From the NCBI GenBank assembly GCA_945864585.1, contig CAMBCF010000046.1, positions 1-36,903 of the forward strand: 36,903 bases of DNA. Direction: 5' to 3'. The notes beneath the pieces are model-generated. The model made no database searches, was not told where the DNA came from, and worked only from the letters and a program-made list of their open reading frames with translations. This DNA comes from Bordetella parapertussis. GTDB taxonomy: Bacteria > Pseudomonadota > Gammaproteobacteria > Burkholderiales > SG8-41. The position numbers and the translations under genes are program-made. Shown here in pieces: positions 25,371 through 33,507 of the stretch (its first letter is position 1; the number at the start of each line of letters is the position of its first letter).

Positions 25371-26264
25371 TCATCCTGTTACCCGCTTCGTCGCCAGCGC
25401 GTTCAAGTCATCGATGTAGCCTTGCAGCTTTTGCTGCAGGTGCGCGCGTTGCTGCGGCGTCAGCATGCGCTCGACTTCGAGATAGAGCGCGATGCGCTTG
25501 TCGTAGCCGTCATTGAGCGCGGCGCGTAGTTCCGGTGGACGGTCTTTTTCCCAATCGGCCAGCCACCGGCTTAGCGCGCGCGCAAACTCGGTTTTAGGGT
25601 GGCGCGTGGCGAGCAGCGCAAGCACCTCTTTTTGCCGCCGCTGACGATCCTGCTGGCGTAAGTGATCGGTGTACGGAATCGACTCGTTGAGTACGGCGAT
25701 GCGTTCTTCCTGTGTGTGCGTGAGCGTGCCGGTCCACTCGCGAATGCGCTTTAGCGTGCGATCCAGCCGTGCTCGGCGGCGTTCTTCGGCGGCGCCGTTG
25801 AGCTTGTGTTCACGTGCGAATTTCTGGTTGACTTTGTCAAACTGTTTTTCCAGTGCCTTGACGTTTTCCGCTGTGAGCACGGCCAGCAGCTCCACTGCAT
25901 CCGGCGTTCCCTTGCCGGCGATAGTGCGATAACGCGATTTCGCGCCTTCAATCAGCCACAGCGCGTCCTCGCGCGTTACCTCGCGCTGGGTGCGTTGCTT
26001 CACCTCGCCGAGGAAGCGAGCGTAGTCGGGCAGTTGCTCGTGGCGATGCCAGGTCAGCAGCGGGTCGAGGCGCCTGGCGAAGTCCTTTTTTTGCGCGGCA
26101 TCCAGCTCAAAGTAATCATCCGCCATCCAGGCGAGGACGGTGTCGGCCTGATTGTAGACAAAGCGCACGGCGCTGCAGCCTGACAGCAGGGCGAAGCTTA
26201 ACGCGAGCAGGACTGTGACTAACCGGTTCGAACGTAACGGCGGCGCATACATGCGTAATTTCAC
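25371..26264 (-). CDS. DUF6279-type lipoprotein
   Basis: This 297-residue lipoprotein precursor has a signal ending in the lipobox LLSGC and continues SAVRFVYNQADTVLAWMADD, the typical start of DUF6279 proteins. The rest is helical, highly charged and rich in arginine (AEERRRARLDRTLKRIREWT, DHLRQQDRQRRQKEV). It probably sits in the outer or inner membrane leaflet facing the periplasm. The function of the family is unknown to me. It is transcribed after the GlcG-like gene but separated from it by a terminator hairpin. Confidence 0.82.
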   Translation of the reverse strand: MKLRMYAPPLRSNRLVTVLLALSFALLSGCSAVRFVYNQADTVLAWMADDYFELDAAQKKDFARRLDPLLTWHRHEQLPDYARFLGEVKQRTQREVTREDALWLIEGAKSRYRTIAGKGTPDAVELLAVLTAENVKALEKQFDKVNQKFAREHKLNGAAEERRRARLDRTLKRIREWTGTLTHTQEERIAVLNESIPYTDHLRQQDRQRRQKEVLALLATRHPKTEFARALSRWLADWEKDRPPELRAALNDGYDKRIALYLEVERMLTPQQRAHLQQKLQGYIDDLNALATKRVTG

Positions 26265-26280
26265 AAAAGCTTAAAAGGTA

Positions 26281-26309
26281 AGGCCCACAGGATGCTCCCC
26301 CGTGGGCCT
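26281..26309 (-). terminator. Intrinsic terminator of the GlcG/HbpS gene
   Basis: AGGCCCAC (26281-26288) and GTGGGCCT (26302-26309) form an 8-bp GC-rich stem with a 13-base loop, 28 bases past the stop of the minus-strand GlcG-like gene. On that strand the stem is followed by TTACCTTTT. Confidence 0.7.
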
Positions 26310-26336
26310 CCGTTCAGCGCGGTTAAAGGAATTCGA

Positions 26337-26807
26337 TTACAGCGCGCCCACACCCGCCTTGGCGCATTGCTCGTCTTGATCGCCGGTGACGCCGCTGACA
26401 CCGACCGCGCCAACGATTTTGCCGCCGACCACGATAGGCTCGCCGCCGGGCGAGCCGATGACGCCGGGCAGGGTCGCGATAGCGTTATTGCCTTTGGCGA
26501 TGGCGTCGGCGAACACGCGCGTCGGGCGGCGGAAAGTGGCCGCGGCGCGTGCTTTTGCAATGGCGATTTTGATGCTGGCGATTTGCGTGTCATCGATGCG
26601 CTCGAAGTGCACCAGTGTGCCGGCGGTATCCACGACAGCTACGGCCACGCGCCAGTTGTTTTTTGCGCATTCGGCGATGGTGCCGGCTGACACTTTTTTG
26701 GCGGCCTCGGTGGTGATGTTGGCGCCATACGATTGCGCCTGTGCGAAGCCGGCAGACATGGCCAGCGCTACAGCGCCGATACTCGAAATCATTTTTGCTT
26801 TAAACAT
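26337..26807 (-). CDS. Exported GlcG/HbpS-family heme-binding-like protein
   Basis: The 156-residue precursor has a signal peptide (AVALAMSAGFAQAQ) and a GlcG/HbpS (DUF336) domain: VAVAVVDTAGTLVHFERIDD, KARAAATFRRPTRVFAD, then the PGGEPIVVGGKIVGAVGVSG signature. HbpS binds heme in the extracellular space. Other members bind small aldehydes or act as stress sensors. The start ATG at 26807 follows GAGGAGAAC. It stands as a single gene with its own terminator, downstream of an aldo/keto reductase of the same direction. Confidence 0.87.
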   Translation of the reverse strand: MFKAKMISSIGAVALAMSAGFAQAQSYGANITTEAAKKVSAGTIAECAKNNWRVAVAVVDTAGTLVHFERIDDTQIASIKIAIAKARAAATFRRPTRVFADAIAKGNNAIATLPGVIGSPGGEPIVVGGKIVGAVGVSGVTGDQDEQCAKAGVGAL

Positions 26808-26900
26808 GGTGTTCTCCTCGGTGGTTGATATACGGTGGTTGACTCAATCTGGTGACAAGGCGCCCGACACGATACGCCGGGCGCATCGCACAGGCAAACA

Positions 26901-27836
26901 TTACAGCGTGTTGAATAACGCCAGCATGCGCCGGCGCATAGCGGCGTCGGGAAGCCGCCCCATGCCCGCCTGCATATTATCCTTCAGATGCGCCACGCGG
27001 CGTGTGCCGGGAATCACGCAGGTCACCGCCGGGTTGCCCAGCAGATATTTCAGAAAAAATTGTGCCCACGTGGTGCAGTCAAATTCCGCTGCCCACGCTG
27101 GCAGCGGCTTGCCCTTGACTCTGCCAAAAAGATCGGCTTGCGCGAACGGACGGTTGATGATGACCGCTACGCCGGCCTCCATGCATGCCGGCAGCAGGCG
27201 TGCTTCGGCCTCGCGCTCGGCCATCGAATAGTTAAATTGAACGGTATCGTAACTATTTGTTTTTATTAATCTTTCCAGATCCGCGTGCGCGCCTTCGTGA
27301 TAGTGCGTAATGCCCATGTAACGTATCCTGCCACTGGCTTTCCACTCGCGCAGGGTGCGCGTATGCAGCTCGAGATCGAGCAGGTTGTGGATCTGCATCA
27401 AGTCCATGTTCGCGCTGCGCATAAGCTTGAGCGATTGTTCCATTTGCCGCACGCCCGCTTGCTGGCCGCTGGTCCAGACCTTAGTGGCAAAAAAATACTG
27501 GTCGCGATTGCCGAGTTCGCCCGTGAGGTCGCCGACCACGCGCTCGGCTTCGCCATACATCGGCGAGGAGTCAATTACAGTACCGCCCAGCGCTGCGAAC
27601 TCCTGCAATACCTGCGTCAGTTCAGCGCGTTCGGGCGCCTTGGGGCCGACATCAAAGGTTTGGTAGGTGCCTATGCCGACCACCGGCAAGGCATCACGAC
27701 CTTTCGGAATTGGTCGTTTAATCAATGCATTAGTGTTAGATTGTGCGTGGGCGGATGGTGGGGTCATGGCCAGGCAGGTGGATGCGGCGATAAATTTCAG
27801 CGTATGGCGGCGAGCTGCTACCGGGTGTGCGTACAT
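26901..27836 (-). CDS. Tat-exported aldo/keto reductase
   Basis: The 311-residue precursor begins with a twin-arginine-like signal (AARRHTLKFIAASTCLAM, then PPSAHAQS), followed by an aldo/keto reductase barrel. The catalytic tetrad is visible: D and Y in VIDSSPMYGEAERVVG, K in FFATKVW, H in LMQIHNL. The late IPGTRRVAHLKDN segment binds NADP(H). Export of an NADPH enzyme is unusual, because the periplasm has no known NADPH supply. A paralogue with the same layout lies at 34985-35956. A hairpin GCGCCCG/CGGGCGC (26860-26884) lies just after the stop, without a T-run. It diverges from the first selenoprotein gene. Confidence 0.88.
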   Translation of the reverse strand: MYAHPVAARRHTLKFIAASTCLAMTPPSAHAQSNTNALIKRPIPKGRDALPVVGIGTYQTFDVGPKAPERAELTQVLQEFAALGGTVIDSSPMYGEAERVVGDLTGELGNRDQYFFATKVWTSGQQAGVRQMEQSLKLMRSANMDLMQIHNLLDLELHTRTLREWKASGRIRYMGITHYHEGAHADLERLIKTNSYDTVQFNYSMAEREAEARLLPACMEAGVAVIINRPFAQADLFGRVKGKPLPAWAAEFDCTTWAQFFLKYLLGNPAVTCVIPGTRRVAHLKDNMQAGMGRLPDAAMRRRMLALFNTL

Positions 27837-27961
27837 GCCGTGCGCGGCGTCGATGATATGGTTATAAAATCAAGGTTAGCGAATTCAGCCTCGCGCACAA
27901 TCTACCACAGCCGTCGCTAGTGAATACGCGCCTCGACAACGCAATGAAACGGAACGCATAA

Positions 27962-29410
27962 ATGCCGCAGCCTTTGTTCGCCGATGGATTGGTGGCTTTT
28001 GTCAAACGCGCCTGCCCTACCTGCGCGTTGATTGAGCCGCAGATGCAGGAAGCGGCACGCGCACGACCCGATTTCCAGGTGGTCACGCAGGACAGCGCGA
28101 GTTTTCCGGGCGGCGTGAAAAATCTTGTCGATGATCGCGAACTCGATCATTCGTATCAGAATGCAATCGAGGCCACGCCAACGCTGATTCGTTTCGCCGC
28201 AGGCAAGGAAGTCGAGCGCGTGATGGGCTGGGATCGCGAGGCATGGCAGCGGCTGACGGGCTTGGTCGCGCTGGGTAGTGCGCTACCGCCGCTGGTGCCC
28301 GGGTGAGGGTCGCTCTCACTCGAGCCCGGGGTGGCTGAGCGTCTGGAAGCGAAACACAAAGGCAGCGTACTGGCGTCGCGCAAAATCGAGTACGCGCCGG
28401 ATGATGATGCTGTCGAGCTGTGTTACCAGCGCGGTTGGAGCGATGGTTTGCCGGTGACCCCGCCGACCGACGTGCGCGTGCTGCGCATGCTCGCGGGCAC
28501 CTCGCGCAAGGCCGATGAAATCGTCGGCAAAATACCGCCCTATCTCGCGCTCTGCACGGTGGAAAAAGTCGCCATCAACGCGGTGATGGCGGGTTGCCTG
28601 CCCGAATATATGCCGCTGCTGCTGGCGGTAATCGAGGCCGCGCTGGAACCCGTATTCACCCTGCACGGGGTGCTGGCAACCACCTATTTTTCCGCGCCGG
28701 TGATTATTGTCAACGGGCCGGTGGTAAATGAGATCGGTATGAATTGCGGCATCAATGCGCTGGGGCAGGGCAATCGCGCCAACATGACCATCGGGCGCGC
28801 GCTGAATCTGCTGGTGCGTAACGTCGGCGGCGGCAAGCCCGGCGAAGCCGATCGCGCAACGCTCGGCGCACCGAGCAAAATTGGATTGTGTTTCGCCGAG
28901 GATGAATCGGATGCCGCTTGGGAGCCGCTGTCGGTGGCGCGCGGTTTCCAGCGCGGTGACTCCACGGTAACGTTGTTTCAGGGGCACGGTGTTGAAGCGT
29001 TCGTCGATCAAAAATCGCGCACGCCGGAAGGCTTGTCGAAATCGTTTGCCTCTACGCTGGTGAAAATGGGGCATGAGCGTTTGACGCAATCCGCGCGCTG
29101 CATCGTGGTGTTGTCACCGGAGCACTACCGCATTTACAAAGAGGCGGGCTGGGGCCGGCGCGAGATTGAAAAAGCGCTGTATGAGGCCACCATTCGTCCC
29201 GGCCGCGAGATACTTGCCGGCCTTAACGGCATCGGCGAAGGCGTGCCTTTGAACCGCGCCGATGAAATGATTCCCAAGTTTCATGATGACGGCCTGCTGG
29301 TGGTGCGTGCGGGCGGCCCGGCGGGGTTATTCTCCGGTATTTTGCCGGGCTGGCTGGCGGGGCGAAACAAGGCAGAGTTGCAGTTGGTGACGAAAGCCGT
29401 GAAAGTGTAG
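27962..29410 (+). CDS. Selenoprotein candidate: thioredoxin-like domain fused to a UGS-linked conserved domain
   Basis: Read with UGA 28304-28306 as selenocysteine 115, this is one 482-residue protein. Residues 1-112 are a thioredoxin-like domain with C18-P-T-C21 (VKRACPTCALIEP) and cis-Pro region EATPTLIRF. Sec115 lies in PPLVPG-U-GSLSLEPG. Residues ~125-482 form a conserved domain (GWSDGLPVTPP, CTVEKVAINAVMAGCLPEYM, NALGQGNRANMTIGRAL, GGPAGLFSGILPGW). Evidence: both halves are in the same frame; only 8 sense codons separate the UGA from the next possible start, a GTG inside the hairpin stem; and I recall homologues with this domain pair joined by P-G-C-G-S. A SECIS-like hairpin follows the UGA. 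The CPTC and U-G-S centres suggest thiol/selenol redox chemistry on an unknown substrate. If UGA is a stop, two separate genes (27962-28306 and 28331-29410) remain. Confidence 0.75.
28304..28341 (+). promoter_or_regulatory. UGA codon and candidate bacterial SECIS element 1
   Basis: After UGA (28304-28306), CGCTC (28311-28315) pairs with GAGCG (28337-28341). Past a 2-base bulge, TCAC (28316-28319) pairs with GTGG (28331-28334, one G-U). Two more pairs close a loop GAGCCCG beginning with G at 28322, 16 bases after the UGA. This meets the usual bacterial SECIS layout of a stem plus a G at the start of the apical loop. Confidence 0.6.
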
Positions 29411-29461
29411 TAGAAAGCGCTTGAACAGGCTCGCGCGTAGTTAAAAAGTGGACGCTCAACA

Positions 29462-30817
29462 ATGACCATCGCAACGATCAACCGGTTTATCAGTCTGTTT
29501 GCCGGCGCCTTCGATGCCTTGTCGGTAAAGGTGGATGTGGGCGACGTTGAACGCATGGCGATGCTGATTCATCATTCGATGGATCATGGGCGGCGGGTGT
29601 ACCACACCTCCACGCACGTATTCGACATGTGCGAAGGCATGAATCCGCGTCAGACACTCGCCATCCTGTTTCACGACATCGTGTATTACCAGCTGGATGG
29701 CGGATTTCCGAAAAGCGCGGAAACGCTGCTCAAGCGCGTGGTGCGCGTGGAGCGCGATGTGCTCGAAGTGCGCCCGCTCGATGCGAGCGACAAGGGTGCT
29801 GCCATTTGCGCGGGCATTTTTGGTTTTAAGTCCGGGCAGGCGTTGCTGCTCTACGGCGGTATGAATGAATTCTTAAGCTCAGTGGTGGCCACGCGTACGC
29901 TGGAGCCGTATTTGCCGCTCGCGGACATCATCGCCATCGTGGCCTGCATTGAATCAACGATTCCGTTTCGCATGCGCAATGCGGCAGGGCGCGAAATGCT
30001 CGAGATGCTGGCGGAGCGTGTGGCAGAGGTCAGCCGCGTGGTGGGGCTGGCGCCTGCTGCTGCGGAAATCGATCGCGCGGTGACGGATGCGGCGGTGATG
30101 TCGAATCGGGATGTGTCGAGTTTTGCGGAGGCGGAGCCGGGGCGTTTCCTGTCGACCACCTGGATGTTAATCGAAGAATCGAACGCGCCGCTGGCGGCGG
30201 TGGGTATTTATTCGATACAGGAATACCGCGGCGCGCTGTCGCGCATGGAAAAGTTTCTCGGCGCATTAAACCCCGAAAGTATTTTTCACAGTTTCAAGGG
30301 TGTGCCCAATGCCGATCAATTCGAGGTGCTGCGCGCAGCAGCGCGGCATAACATTGCGTTTGCCAGCAGGTATCTGGGCAAAAAAATCGTCAGCATCGCG
30401 GTGGTGGAAGCACTGGCGCAGGTGACCGGTGGAGACTGTCCGGTATCCATGCTGCTCGGCGACATCCGCAGCCCCTACGGCAGGCCCGACCGCGTGGAAG
30501 ATTTCCTGCCGCTGCCGCCGGCGGACGAATCAAAGCTCGATGCGCAACTGCTCGATGTGCTGGAAAAAGGCCGCGCCAGGGAATCTGTCAGTGATTTGAC
30601 GGTTTCACCGTTGACGGCTTTTGTCTACCGCTCGCTCGGCGAAGATGGCACGGAGGAGGCGCTTGCGCAGGCGCGCAAAATGTTCGCAGGCGAATTGCTG
30701 GCGCGTGATTTCCTCGGCGGGCTAGAGCGCGGCATGGTGCGCTCGCTCACCGAAGCCTGCGCGCATATCGCGGTGTCGCGACGCGAGGCGCTGCTGAATT
30801 TGGCGCAGTCGGTTTAA
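29462..30817 (+). CDS. HD-superfamily phosphohydrolase-like protein
   Basis: The 451-residue protein has an HD-like metal site near the N-terminus: VYHTSTHVFDMCE, then LAILFHDIVYYQLDG (H...H...HD). It is followed by a long helical body without another domain I recognise (VATRTLEPYLPLADIIAIVA, ARHNIAFASRYLGKKIVSIA, LLGDIRSPYGRPDRVEDFLP). HD proteins hydrolyse phosphomonoesters or cyclic nucleotides. The next gene is a decayed adenylate cyclase, and a second HD protein follows at 33508, so a nucleotide-signalling role is plausible. The ATG at 29462 is 51 bases after the selenoprotein stop, in the same direction, so they may share a transcript. Confidence 0.7.
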   Translation: MTIATINRFISLFAGAFDALSVKVDVGDVERMAMLIHHSMDHGRRVYHTSTHVFDMCEGMNPRQTLAILFHDIVYYQLDGGFPKSAETLLKRVVRVERDVLEVRPLDASDKGAAICAGIFGFKSGQALLLYGGMNEFLSSVVATRTLEPYLPLADIIAIVACIESTIPFRMRNAAGREMLEMLAERVAEVSRVVGLAPAAAEIDRAVTDAAVMSNRDVSSFAEAEPGRFLSTTWMLIEESNAPLAAVGIYSIQEYRGALSRMEKFLGALNPESIFHSFKGVPNADQFEVLRAAARHNIAFASRYLGKKIVSIAVVEALAQVTGGDCPVSMLLGDIRSPYGRPDRVEDFLPLPPADESKLDAQLLDVLEKGRARESVSDLTVSPLTAFVYRSLGEDGTEEALAQARKMFAGELLARDFLGGLERGMVRSLTEACAHIAVSRREALLNLAQSV

Positions 30818-30833
30818 GCGCGGCGGGCGGCTA

Positions 30834-31834
30834 ATGCGCTGGTTGCGGAAACTGACGATAGGCAGGCTGGCGACGTTTGCCGCTGTGGTCATCGGCGTGT
30901 TGCTGTATCAGTACTAGCCGCAGGCATTGCAAACGGTGCGCAATGCCGTGTTTGATCAGTATCAGCGCTGGTATCCGCGCATCTACCAGCCGACGCCGGT
31001 GCGTATCATCGATGTCAACGACGAAACCCTGAAACGCATCGGGCAGTGGCCGTGGCCGCGTACCGTCTTCGCCGAGCTCATACGCAAACTGCAGGACGCG
31101 GGCGCGGTGGCGATCAGTTTCGACGTGTTGTTTGCGGAAGAGGATCGCACTTCGCCCAAATCCATGGTGGGCGTGTGGAACGCCCAGGGCGATGTGCGCG
31201 AACGCCTGTTGGCGATTCCCGATCACGATCTGGTGATGGTCGAAGCCCTGCGCCGCGGCCGCGTGACGCTGGGATTCGCGGCGGCCGGCACGGCCTTCGA
31301 ATATCGTGAATCTGGGCGAACCGTCACTGCCGTTTCTGCATGCTTTTTCGGGCGCGGTGGCGCTGCTGAACGCTTATCTGGATCGCATGGTGGCCATTGC
31401 GTTCGCCAGCGGCGGCACGCTTGACCGTATCGTCAGCGATGCGGTGGCGACCATGTTCGACTACCGCGCGCTGGGGGACCCGGTGAACACCGCGGCGCGC
31501 CTCGAAGGCGCCAACAAGTATTTGGGCACCACGGTATGCGTCTCCGAGGCCACGCTTTCAGGCTGCGCGGACCCGCCGGTGCGGTCGATCGGGCGCCTGG
31601 TGGTAAAGGGCAAGACGCAGGCGCTGCAGGTGTACGAGCCGATCATAGCCACGGGCGACACGCCAGCGCAGCGCGACACGGCGTATGACGCCGCGTTTGA
31701 TCTGCTGCGGCAGGCGTCGCCCGCGGCGCCGGCGGCTGGCGCGTGAACGAGAGCACGATACGCTGGTGGCGATGCATCTGGAACGGCTGGGCGCCGGCGA
31801 AAAAGATGATTTCATCAAGCTGGATGAAAAATAG
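30834..31834 (+). pseudogene. Decayed CHASE2-domain adenylate cyclase
   Basis: The reading starts MRWLRKLTIGRLATFAAVVI and then hits TAG at 30915-30917 (codon 28). It continues in frame with a CHASE2 start (FDQYQRWYPRIYQPTPVRII, then GQWPWPRTVFAELIRKLQDA). Near 31300 the frame shifts and jumps to class III cyclase pieces: AYLDRMVAIAFASGGTLDRI, then TMFDYRALGDPVNTAARLEG. The membrane segments and the metal-binding part are missing. At about 31740 another shift leads to the usual C-terminus (LVAMHLERLGAGEKDDFI). So there is one nonsense codon, at least two frameshifts and two or more internal deletions. CHASE2 cyclases normally sit beside FecR and OmpA genes, and both follow here. Confidence 0.85.
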
Positions 31835-31878
31835 CATTGTCGGTAATTTTTTCGGATCATTATAAAAAGGGGTCGAAC

Positions 31879-32133
31879 ATGAATGGTCACTGCATTTGGG
31901 CGCTGATGTTCAGCATGAGCGTGATTTTTGCAGGCTGCGCGCCGCCGCCGCCCCCGCTGCCGTCCGTCGTTGCGGCACCCAAACCCGTGTCTTATGCGGC
32001 GCAGCTTACCGAAGCCGGTTTGGTGGTGACGGTACTGACCATTGAGTCGCATGGCGAACGCAATTTACTGCTGAAAACGCCGGACAATACGGCTGAAGCG
32101 AAAAACCGCCGGGTGGAAATAACGATCCGCTAA
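31879..32133 (+). pseudogene. OmpA-like lipoprotein with an internal in-frame deletion
   Basis: The 84-residue product has a lipoprotein signal (MFSMSVIFAGCAPPPPPLPS) followed almost directly by only the last ~45 residues of an OmpA C-terminal domain (TIESHGERNLLLKTPDN, then NRRVEITIR). Compared with its paralogue at 32849-33475, about 120 residues are missing, including the peptidoglycan-binding GHTD motif. The frame is open and preceded by a good ribosome site (AAGGGG), so a short lipoprotein may still be made. It cannot bind peptidoglycan in the standard way. Confidence 0.75.
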
Positions 32134-32253
32134 TGGCGTCGGGCTGTGCTCAGGTAGTTTTTATAACTTTCTGATATTAAACAAGTTTTGTTCTGAACTA
32201 GATGTGGATTGCGCCTTGGCGCGGGTGCGTGGGGTTAATCATTTTTCCGTGTT

Positions 32254-32295
32254 CGTGACGAAAGTCACGAGGGTGAATAGCGGTTTGGCTATACT
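32254..32295 (+). promoter_or_regulatory. CRP-type site and -10 box upstream of fecR
   Basis: CGTGAC-GAAA-GTCACG (32254-32269) contains both exact CRP half-sites, GTGA-N6-TCAC. TATACT (32290-32295) is a 5/6 -10 box with no good -35. A start at about 32302 would put the palindrome centre near -40.5, the class II activator position. A small CCGGT-A-ACCGG palindrome overlaps the presumed start (32299-32309). Confidence 0.6.
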
Positions 32296-32384
32296 GCGCC
32301 GGTAACCGGAGTAGTACACCGGCAGCTTGGTTCATCCAGTGGAAAATCGTAAGTCATGCGGTTGTTACCGCGAAGGAAGCTGCA

Positions 32385-32837
32385 ATGAAATTCGTAACCC
32401 AACTCGCTCAAGTGACAATGGTTATGGTAATCGCGGTCAGTGGTTCGGCATGGGCGCAGGAGGCGATCGGTTTTGCAAAAACCGTGACCGGCGACGCCAC
32501 GGTCACCGGCGGCGGCAAGGTTGTTAAAGCCGTGCCCGGCACGCCGGTGCATGTGAACAGTGTGCTGAAAACCGGCCCCAAGGGTACAATCGGCGTGACG
32601 TTCAAGGACAATCAGGTCATGTCGTTCGGCCCGGATACGGAACTCACGGTGGATGAATATCTCTACGCGCCGGCCAAGGGCGATTTGAAATTTGCTGCGA
32701 GCATGAGCAAAGGCACGCTCAATGTGGTATCGGGTGTCATCGCCGAGCTGAAGCCCGAGTCGGTATCGGTGAAAACGCCCACCGGCACCATCGGCGTGCG
32801 CGGCACCAACTACGTGGTCAAGGTCGAACCGCAGTAA
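32385..32837 (+). CDS. FecR-domain periplasmic protein
   Basis: The 150-residue precursor has a signal peptide (MVMVIAVSGSAWAQ) and a single FecR domain: GFAKTVTGDATVTGGGKVVK, VNSVLKTGPKGTIGVTFKDN, FGPDTELTVDEY, ending VKTPTGTIGVRGTNYVVKVE. This is the small FecR type found with CHASE2 cyclases and OmpA lipoproteins, not the sigma-regulator FecR of iron uptake. The ATG follows GAAGGAAGC. It is the first gene after the CRP-like promoter, and the OmpA-like gene begins 11 bases after its stop. Confidence 0.9.
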   Translation: MKFVTQLAQVTMVMVIAVSGSAWAQEAIGFAKTVTGDATVTGGGKVVKAVPGTPVHVNSVLKTGPKGTIGVTFKDNQVMSFGPDTELTVDEYLYAPAKGDLKFAASMSKGTLNVVSGVIAELKPESVSVKTPTGTIGVRGTNYVVKVEPQ

Positions 32838-32848
32838 CAGGAGATTTT

Positions 32849-33475
32849 TTGAGGCGGCTACATTTTTCAGGACGGGTGCTGGCCGCTGCCGCAATAACCA
32901 CGGTGGGCTTACTGCTCGCCGGCTGTGTGACGCGGCCACCGCCGCCGCCGCCCTCATATGCGGTGCTGTTGGATAATGCTGACGGCAGCGTCGGCGCCAT
33001 CACCATCACCGGCTCGCGCGGTCAGATACTGGTCACCCGCTCGCGTTTTGGCGCCTCGCTTGACGGCTCGTCGCAACCCTGTATTTTTGACCAGGCCCAG
33101 ATCCAATCCGATTTCGCCGAAGTGCTGGCGGCGCGCCCGCAATTGCCGGTGAGTTTCTTGTTGTACTTTGAAGGCGCCGGCACCATGCGCACCGCCGCAT
33201 CGCAGGCGCAAATCGCGCGCATACTCGCGGCAGTGGCGGGCCGTCCGGTGCCCGATGTATCGATCATCGGCCATACCGATACCGTAGGCGGCGCCGAAGC
33301 CAATGAACGTTTGGGCCTGGAGTGCGCGCAACTGGTCGCGAAATTGATTACGGCGGCGGGACTCAAAGTAAGCGAACTCACGGTGACTTCGCACGGTGAG
33401 TTCAATCTGCTGGTCAAAACGCCCGACGAAACGCCGGAACCGAAAAACCGTCGTGTCGAAATTACCATTCGCTAG
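32849..33475 (+). CDS. OmpA-family lipoprotein
   Basis: The 208-residue lipoprotein has a signal with lipobox (TTVGLLLAGC), a proline spacer (TRPPPPPPS) and a C-terminal OmpA peptidoglycan-binding domain: VSIIGHTDTVGGAEANERLG, then SHGEFNLLVKTPDETPEPKN and RRVEITIR. It would anchor the outer membrane to peptidoglycan. Initiation is at TTG 32849, supported by AGGAG (32839-32843) and the immediate signal peptide. It is probably cotranscribed with fecR. Its gene is the intact paralogue of the deleted copy at 31879. Confidence 0.88.
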   Translation: MRRLHFSGRVLAAAAITTVGLLLAGCVTRPPPPPPSYAVLLDNADGSVGAITITGSRGQILVTRSRFGASLDGSSQPCIFDQAQIQSDFAEVLAARPQLPVSFLLYFEGAGTMRTAASQAQIARILAAVAGRPVPDVSIIGHTDTVGGAEANERLGLECAQLVAKLITAAGLKVSELTVTSHGEFNLLVKTPDETPEPKNRRVEITIR

Positions 33476-33507
33476 CTGCAGCGGGGCGGCAACAAGGGGG
33501 GTGAATC

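Noticed and set aside
28316-29089. Minus-strand open frame of 257 codons
   Set aside because: Antisense shadow of the conserved second domain of the first selenoprotein.
28331-29410. Separate gene starting at GTG 28331
   Set aside because: The GTG sits in the stem of the SECIS-like hairpin, has no ribosome site and is in frame with the upstream thioredoxin-like domain through a single UGA; a single recoded gene explains the data better.
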